This document shows, piece after piece, positions 58,404 to 64,000 of a DNA stretch of 64,000 nucleotides. Under the pieces are notes generated by a model. That model ran no database searches. It saw only the letters and a program-made list of their open reading frames with translations, and was not told the origin of the DNA. The position numbers were made by a program, and so were the translations under genes. How positions within the stretch are numbered: position 1 is the first letter of the stretch; the number at the start of each line of letters is the position of its first letter. Source of the stretch: Ephemerocybe angulata (lineage: Eukaryota > Basidiomycota > Agaricomycetes > Agaricales > Psathyrellaceae); contig JAACJK010000222.1 of assembly GCA_013368325.1 (NCBI GenBank), positions 620,001-684,000 of the forward strand, written 5' to 3'.

Positions 58404-58976
58404 CTCTAAAGGTTCTGGGGACGGATACAGCGGTTTCTTGATTGTGTAGCGTTACCACGACGGGTCTGAGAATATCCTATCACACCCGAAGAACTCGATG
58501 AATATACAGATTTTGCGAAATATCAATACTTCCCATTAGAATTATTGGGGATCCGCTGCAATCTCCTCTTTGGAAGGCATTCAGTTGAGAAATCGCCTTC
58601 CTATGAAAGGCAGTATTATCAGGCCAGACGAGCACGCCTAAGGACTCCGGTGGCATATTTTGAGCCTCCTCCCTCGCTAGACAGATCGTACCGCTGTCGT
58701 CGTCCCCCCTTGGCATCTTGGCTCGACTGTCCGACCAAACAGGGTCAGAGGTTTTCCGGAAGACCGTAGTCGGATGGGCATCTCGGAAACAAGTCTCTCA
58801 AAAACTTCCCAGACGAAAGAAATCACCCGCCCACCCCTCCGTTCATTCGGAAATAATAATATAATAAATCAACCAATGGTATGGGGTATACAGGGTATGC
58901 AGTCTGCAGCGTGGTTTGCCATTAGGTTAGACGTTAAGTATCTATCGTACACAAGGGCGCCTCACAGATTATCCAT
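58404..58976. other. Intergenic region with dispersed repeat copy
   Basis: 58708-58772 repeats 43708-43772 (GCATCTTGGCTCGACTGTCC, then CGACCAAACAGGG). The remainder shows no coding signal. It is the shared 3' flank of P450-C and the chitin deacetylase. Confidence 0.5.
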
Positions 58977-60819
58977 CTAAATCAAGCCAACGAACACCGC
59001 AGCCACCGCAGCCACCAGCGTAGAGCTGAACGCGAACCTGACATCCTTAGCAGAGGCAGCACTGTTCTTGCCCGCAGTGGAATTGGTGCCACTCAGGCCG
59101 ACCGGGAAAGTTTTGTTCGTGTTCGACTCGAGGTACAAGTCCGTCACGGGCTTCTTCATGCACTGGCCGATGGGAATAAGCTGTAGATATCGATAAAACC
59201 GGATGTTAGTCAAGCACATGGTGGGATGGGAGACGTCAGGGAAACTCACGTTGAGCTTAGGCTGGAACTGAATGGCGTAGGGCAGGGTGTATCCCACACC
59301 GATATCAACGCTGGCCTCGTACAGATCGTGCTCGAGGACGATGAATCCAGTGTCCATAGTCGTGGCATTGCTCAGAATGTTCTTGAAGGTCTCGAACGAC
59401 TCGGGGCCCTTGACATATCCAGCGGGGATCCTCCAGTCTGCGGCGTTCCAGGTACGTTAGCCAGCGTTTCCTGGCATGGCCGGAGAGGCACTCACCATTA
59501 GTATCGAAGACACCTCCCGAGGGTGTGCGAGACCACATGATGGGAACCATGCCCATAGCCAGGGTGATAGCGCGGACACGGTCATCAATGTCCCCGAAGG
59601 GCGGACGCATGGTCGTGGGTGTGACACCCAAAACAGCCTTGATAGCCTTGCGCGTCCATCCAAGCTCGGCCACAATTTGCTCATTGGTGAGAGAAGTGAG
59701 GGGCTAAGAAGGTGGAAGTGTGAGCGTGCGCGCTTTTTCTGTTGCGGAGAAGCGAGCTTACACGATGCGACCAGGTGTGCACACTGATTTCGTGGCCCTT
59801 CATGTACTCTTCAACGAGCACCTTGGGGCGCTCGACCACGCGAGAGCCAACAACGAAGAAGGTAGCCTTGAACTTCGCCTCGTCTAAGAAGTCGAGGAGG
59901 TACTGGGCTACAAAGGTGGCCGGTCGGTCAGTCCCAGCCAACAATGAAGGAAACTGCCATCAACTGACTGTAGGGAGAAGGTCCATCGTCGAAGCTAACA
60001 CCCCAGTCAAGCTTGTTCGGGCACGCAGTGACATCTAGCACATACGGGTTAGAGAAATGCGCAAATTGGGGTCCCTTGAAATTGCGTACCAGTGTCACGG
60101 GTGTGTCCACCGCAAGTCCACCAGCCCCGGTTAGCAGCATCGGCTGCAGCCGCAGGATCCGCTGCGCAAGTCCCATCCGTGGTGGTGGTGATGTTAGGAA
60201 CGTTGATTCCATCGAGCTCCTTCATCCACTCTGCCACTTCAGCCGAATCTAAGACAGACAATTGAAGATCAGAATACAAGAACAGCTGGATATGGAAGGA
60301 TGGGGGGCGTACCGACGGGAGGGACGTGGTCCCAGACAGGCCATTCGGACTGCACAAAGACAACTAGAAGATCCTCAGCAAAATAACTTTTGATGAAATT
60401 CAGAAGTAGCACACTTACACGGTGTGGGCAGCGGAGGTGCTCCGGAGAACGCCGTCGCTCCAGCAGTATACGTAGCAGTCGGCTGAACCTCAACGCGGGT
60501 CGGCATACCAGAGGTAATGCTCTCCAGCGGAGGAATAGTCGTGTACGTAGCCGCAGGGGTACTAAACGAGGTCGTGGCAGCAGCAGGAGGGGTACTAATC
60601 GAGGTAGTGGCAGCAGCAGGAGGGGTACTAGACGAGGTCGTGGCAGCAGCAGCATCTGCGTCTGTCAACCCGACTTTCAGAATCCCGTCCCTGAGAATAG
60701 ATACATGAATACGCACCGGCCCTGTTTGCCAGCCGTTGCGCACGACGGGCATGCGAATCGGAGGCCCTGGCGGCAACGAGCTGCAGCGCAGAGACGAGTA
60801 CAAGTGCCTGAATCTTCAT
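58977..60819 (-). CDS. Chitin deacetylase, GPI-anchored (CE4 family)
   Basis: The protein starts with a secretion signal, MKIQALVLVSALQLVAARAS. After a Thr/Ser/Ala-rich region with three 11-residue AAATTSxSTPP repeats comes the NodB/CE4 domain. Motif 1 is DWGVSFDDGPSPY (catalytic Asp, metal Asp), motif 2 is GHEISVHTWSH (metal His pair), motif 3 is MRPPFGDIDDRVR, and motif 5 is FIVLEHDLYE. The C-terminus, SAASAKDVRFAFSSTL then a hydrophobic tail, predicts GPI attachment. The enzyme converts wall chitin to chitosan. Several small introns (for example 59959-59909) interrupt it. The length and architecture are normal for basidiomycete chitin deacetylases. Confidence 0.92.
60548..60658 (-). repeat. 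33-nt tandem repeat in chitin deacetylase Thr/Ser linker
   Basis: Three consecutive units code for AAATTS-x-STPP with only a few silent and one replacement difference between units. This is an in-frame minisatellite that likely varies in copy number among strains and alters the O-glycosylated linker. Confidence 0.75.
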
Positions 60820-60907
60820 CGCGAGGAAAACGAGGGTGGGGGAAACGACCGACGACGGGCAAAGGGCGAGGGAAAGAAGAAGGATATCACACTTTGATGT
60901 CCTCGAC

Positions 60908-60916
60908 TATAATATA
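60908..60916 (-). promoter_or_regulatory. TATA-like element of the chitin deacetylase promoter
   Basis: TATATTATA, reading toward the gene, lies about 90 bases upstream of the ATG at 60819. Confidence 0.45.
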
Positions 60917-60919
60917 CCC

Positions 60920-61667
60920 CGGCACGCATGACGGATTTCCCCATTGCACCAAGCAACGAAAGCCAACATTACTACATTAACTAACCATCACAAGCGAACG
61001 TACGGCGTAGAATCACCGCGACGAGCAAGGATCAGAGAGTCAGCGCCAGTCCTCGCCAGTCTGGCCGCCGCCTAATAAACTCAGCCATTCGATTCCGAAG
61101 CCCATTGCGCCCTCAACGAAGAGTACACTGTGAAAAAGTCCCTGGAAACGAGCCAAGGTGAGTCAAAAAAGACCAAAAATAGCCAAAAATACGCGAGTCG
61201 GGAAGGAAACCTCAAAAAACATCCGGGATATCATGATGGTCAACAGCAAGCGCGTGCGGAACGCGCTGAGCGCGTCAAGGCACCTCGGCCTACCTCGGCT
61301 TGCGTCCATTTATAGGCCTCGCGCTCCCTCGCGCTCCCCAGTTACTCCGGGGTCCCTGAATTCTCGACATCGGATTAGATCGGATTTCGCCCATAGCCGC
61401 GGCATGTTGGCGGCATGCCTCGGCATGCTTGTTGTCGGGAAAGCACTTAAAAATAAACCAAACTCAAGAACGGCGTCGAATTTCCGGTAGCGCTGAAAGA
61501 AATGGTACAGAGAATAAAAAAGAGAGAACCTCGCAAGGAAAAGGGGAATCTAGGATAACAACGATATCAAGCACAACCCATCCACCACCACCACATCGGT
61601 ACCGACCGACCGACCGACTCACCAACCACAGCTCTTGCCCAAGTTCCGAAATCGCTCGCTCGCCCGC
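60920..61667. other. Intergenic region
   Basis: No supported gene. The plus frames 61130-61315 and 61158-61490 lack motifs. The stretch is the 5' flank of chitin deacetylase and the 3' flank of VPS35. Confidence 0.35.
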
Positions 61668-64000
61668 CTACTGCCTCCCAATCCCCATCTTCAACAACGC
61701 ACCCACCACATCAACGTCATCCCACCTGGGATCGACACGCGGTATCCCATGCTCATGCTCATGCTCCGCATGCCGCCCATACTCAGCCTCATGCCGCTCG
61801 CTCGCCGCATTCTTCCTCGCCTGGATATGCACAAGCGTATTCCTAAAATGCCTCGTAATCATCTCCGGCGTCTGCGTGCCCTCGAGGAGCCCGGGCGGCG
61901 CACGCTGGGACGGGTGCACGTCGGGTGATGAGATGTTGTCGATGGACGAGGTGATAAGCTCCACGAGCGAGTTGACGAATTTCGGTGCGAGCTGAGTCAA
62001 CAAACCAACAAGGCGTAAGTAAGCAAACTCGTCGTGTAATGTGGAGGAAGAAAGGAAGGAAGGAAGGAGCACTCACAGCAGGCGCACCACGATCGAGGTA
62101 GTACAAGTACTGGTCCAGGGTATCACAATAAAGCTGCACGGTAACGATCTCCTCAATCGCCGAGTTCGCAATCCGAAGCGCTTTCTGCAAGCACTCCAAC
62201 ACCCGCTTACTATCCTGATGCGGGAACTAGAAAAACGGTCAACAAAGATCGAAATAAGTGACCAATTCGAACTCACAGATTTCGGACTAGGCTCAGGCTC
62301 ATCCTTCGACTTCTCCGGTGACCCCTCCTTCTCCGACAACTCAGGCGTCCCAGGGGGCGACGCCTCCTTCTCCTTCACCTCCTTCTCCTTCCCACCCTCC
62401 TTCTCCCCCGCCTTCTGCGCCTCCCCATCACCAACACGCGGCGCCGCCCCCCCAACCTGCCACCACAAATGACTCGCCAACCCCACCGCCGTCGCCTGAT
62501 GGCTCTTCTTCAGCAGCTTCGCCCCATGCAACGCCGCCTTCGTAATCAACGTATCATAATTATCGCTCCCAAACACCCTTGCCCCGCCAGCGTCCCAATA
62601 ATAAGTGTAATCGCCTGCAGCTGCGCTCTCGACTCCGAAATGGCATCCTCGTACACGCTGAAGGCCTGCACGTAAAAGTCGTACGCGAGGTCTTCGAAGC
62701 CGCATTCGTCTGCGATTTGCGCGGCGAGGAGGAAGAGCCGCAGCGCGATGGAGGGCGCTTCGACTTGGTTTGCGAGGATGGACGTGAGTTGGCGGACAAA
62801 CTTGAGGATCGTCGCGACTTTCGTTTGCCAGTCATTTTCCTATTAAAAGCAATTAAAGTCAGACGGCAGCTACCACAGTAGTCAGGTACAGTTTTGTAAG
62901 AACTTACGACGTGCTCCCGAATCTTGTACCGGCGGCACAGCTTAATAGACGAAGTAATAAGCGCAGGGAATGTGAACCGCATTCGCTCGCCCCCCATATC
63001 GAAATGTCTCCGCGCAGTCTGCAAAAGCTCAAACTGCACATCCAACGACTCCGCCTTAAACAAATGCACCATCCTCGCCACCCACCCCTGCTCCTCCGCC
63101 ATCTCCTCCCTCTCCAAAAAGAAAGGCCCCTGCCGCCTCGCCGCCGGCTGCCCATTCACCTGCGCCGCGCCGGCGTTCGGGTTCACGTCGCTCTGGTCTT
63201 TGATGAGAACATGGCAAAGATCCAACACCCCATCCACGTCTTCCGGTGTCTCCACGATCGTCTCGTTCTTCAACACAGACGAAACAAGCGAGTGTGCAAT
63301 GGAGCGCCGTGTCGAAAACAATTGTCTTGAGAGAAGGGGGCCAAAGTTCGGAATGGCGAGGAGGGTGAGCACCGACTGGTACGAGTTGATGGGTGCAACA
63401 AGCAGGGCAGCGAGGTTGGATGTAGTCTGCTGCACATGAAGGTCCGGACTGTCCTTGAACTCCTTGATCTTGTCAGCTGCAAATCCGAGTACTTGGTCCA
63501 CATATTCCAGCCGGTCCGGGTAGCAGCTAACAGAAAGGTTCGTGAGCGACACCAGAAGCGCGGTGATATCCTGGATCGACAGGTCAGGCCGGGCCTTGAT
63601 GAGATTGACCACCTGCTTCCAAAACACCTCAAACAACTGCACATTCTCCGGGATGCCTCTAAACTTGTGCACCGGACTGCCCTCCCTCTCTTTACCCTTC
63701 TCCTCTGCCGTGGGCGTGGGCGGCGGTGACTTCTCTGCAGGGGTGAACGGCGTCTGCGGCGTCTCTGGTGTTTGCGGTACAGCCCACGCATTCGACTCCG
63801 AGCTCGGGGAGGTGGGCGACATCGGCGGGGACCCCAGCTTCTGTTCTCTCGCGCGGGCCTTCTGCAGCTTGACCTTCTCCGCCAGCCGGCGCGCGGCAGC
63901 CTCCTCCTGCCTCTTCGTCTCCTCCGGATCCTCATTCTCCGCCTCCCTCGCAGCATACGACGCGAGCCTATCAATAAGCGCGATAACGATTTGCTTGATG
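61668..64000 (-). CDS. VPS35: Retromer subunit Vps35, 5' end beyond the window
   Basis: The C-terminal two-thirds of Vps35 is present. The frame is open from the right edge and reads KARAREQKLGSPP, then FEVFWKQVVNLIKARPDLSI, LSVSCYPDRLEYVDQVLGFA, GWVARMVHLFKAESLDVQFE and LITSSIKLCRRYKIREHV. An intron (about 62907-62839) leads to ENDWQTKVATILKFVRQLTS, 'AFSVYEDAISESRAQLQAI', NYDTLITKAALHGAKLLKKS and ASHLWWQVGG. Three final exons follow (to 62277, 62226-62077 and 61991-61668) with LDQYLYYLDRGAPALAPKFV. Vps35 is the alpha-solenoid core of the cargo-recycling retromer. Between 'LIIGTLAG' and VFGSDNYD the frame changes by one base at about 62582-62592 with no possible intron. A Lys/Glu/Pro-rich insert follows 'WWQVGG'. 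Confidence 0.88.

Overview
The window is nuclear DNA of a filamentous basidiomycete, most likely an Agaricomycete such as a wood-rot fungus. Genes are dense and split by many 45-70 nt GT-AG introns. They include a tyrosinase, a GPI-type chitin deacetylase, a local family of closely related cytochrome P450s and a MULE-type transposase of the kind common in these fungi. Products were read by eye from conserved motifs. Exon borders come from splice signals plus reading-frame continuity, and no database search was run.

Layout. 1-9.6 kb is a gene graveyard: a truncated ATP-citrate lyase, a frameshifted MULE transposase, a Cdc7-kinase fragment running into a broken ISWI remodeller, and a lone P450 heme-motif fragment. 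10-31 kb holds mostly intact housekeeping genes: GET2 (tail-anchored protein insertion), a 14-exon tyrosinase, a BTB/POZ protein, a small unknown protein, MSH4 (meiotic crossover), a Sec4/Rab8-type GTPase, ARP5 (INO80 complex) and NIC96 (nuclear pore scaffold). 31-32.2 kb is an SMN homologue (snRNP assembly). 33.4-42.7 kb is a P450 block: one P450 pseudogene, two apparently complete P450 genes and an MFS monocarboxylate-type transporter between them. 43.8-48.6 kb is the spliceosomal helicase PRP16. 48.6-49.6 kb is an inverted, internally deleted copy of the SMN/NIC96 3' region. Then come a mitochondrial ribosomal protein and VPS72/YL1 (SWR1 complex), an orphan gene with a possible PD-(D/E)XK nuclease motif, a third complete P450, chitin deacetylase, and the retromer subunit VPS35, which runs off the right edge.

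How the genes relate. Several conserved genes sit in short-spaced divergent pairs (MSH4/Rab, ARP5/NIC96, ribosomal protein/VPS72), so bidirectional promoters are likely. The P450s plus the MFS carrier look like a tandemly expanded accessory locus for oxidation and transport of small molecules, but no backbone synthase is present. The most unusual signals are the repeated small-scale duplications and broken gene copies: paired P450 fragments, the SMN/NIC96 duplicate, dispersed 70-90 bp elements, and the Cdc7-ISWI junction. Most of the intact genes look orthodox. VPS35 has an apparent one-base frameshift that may be an assembly error.
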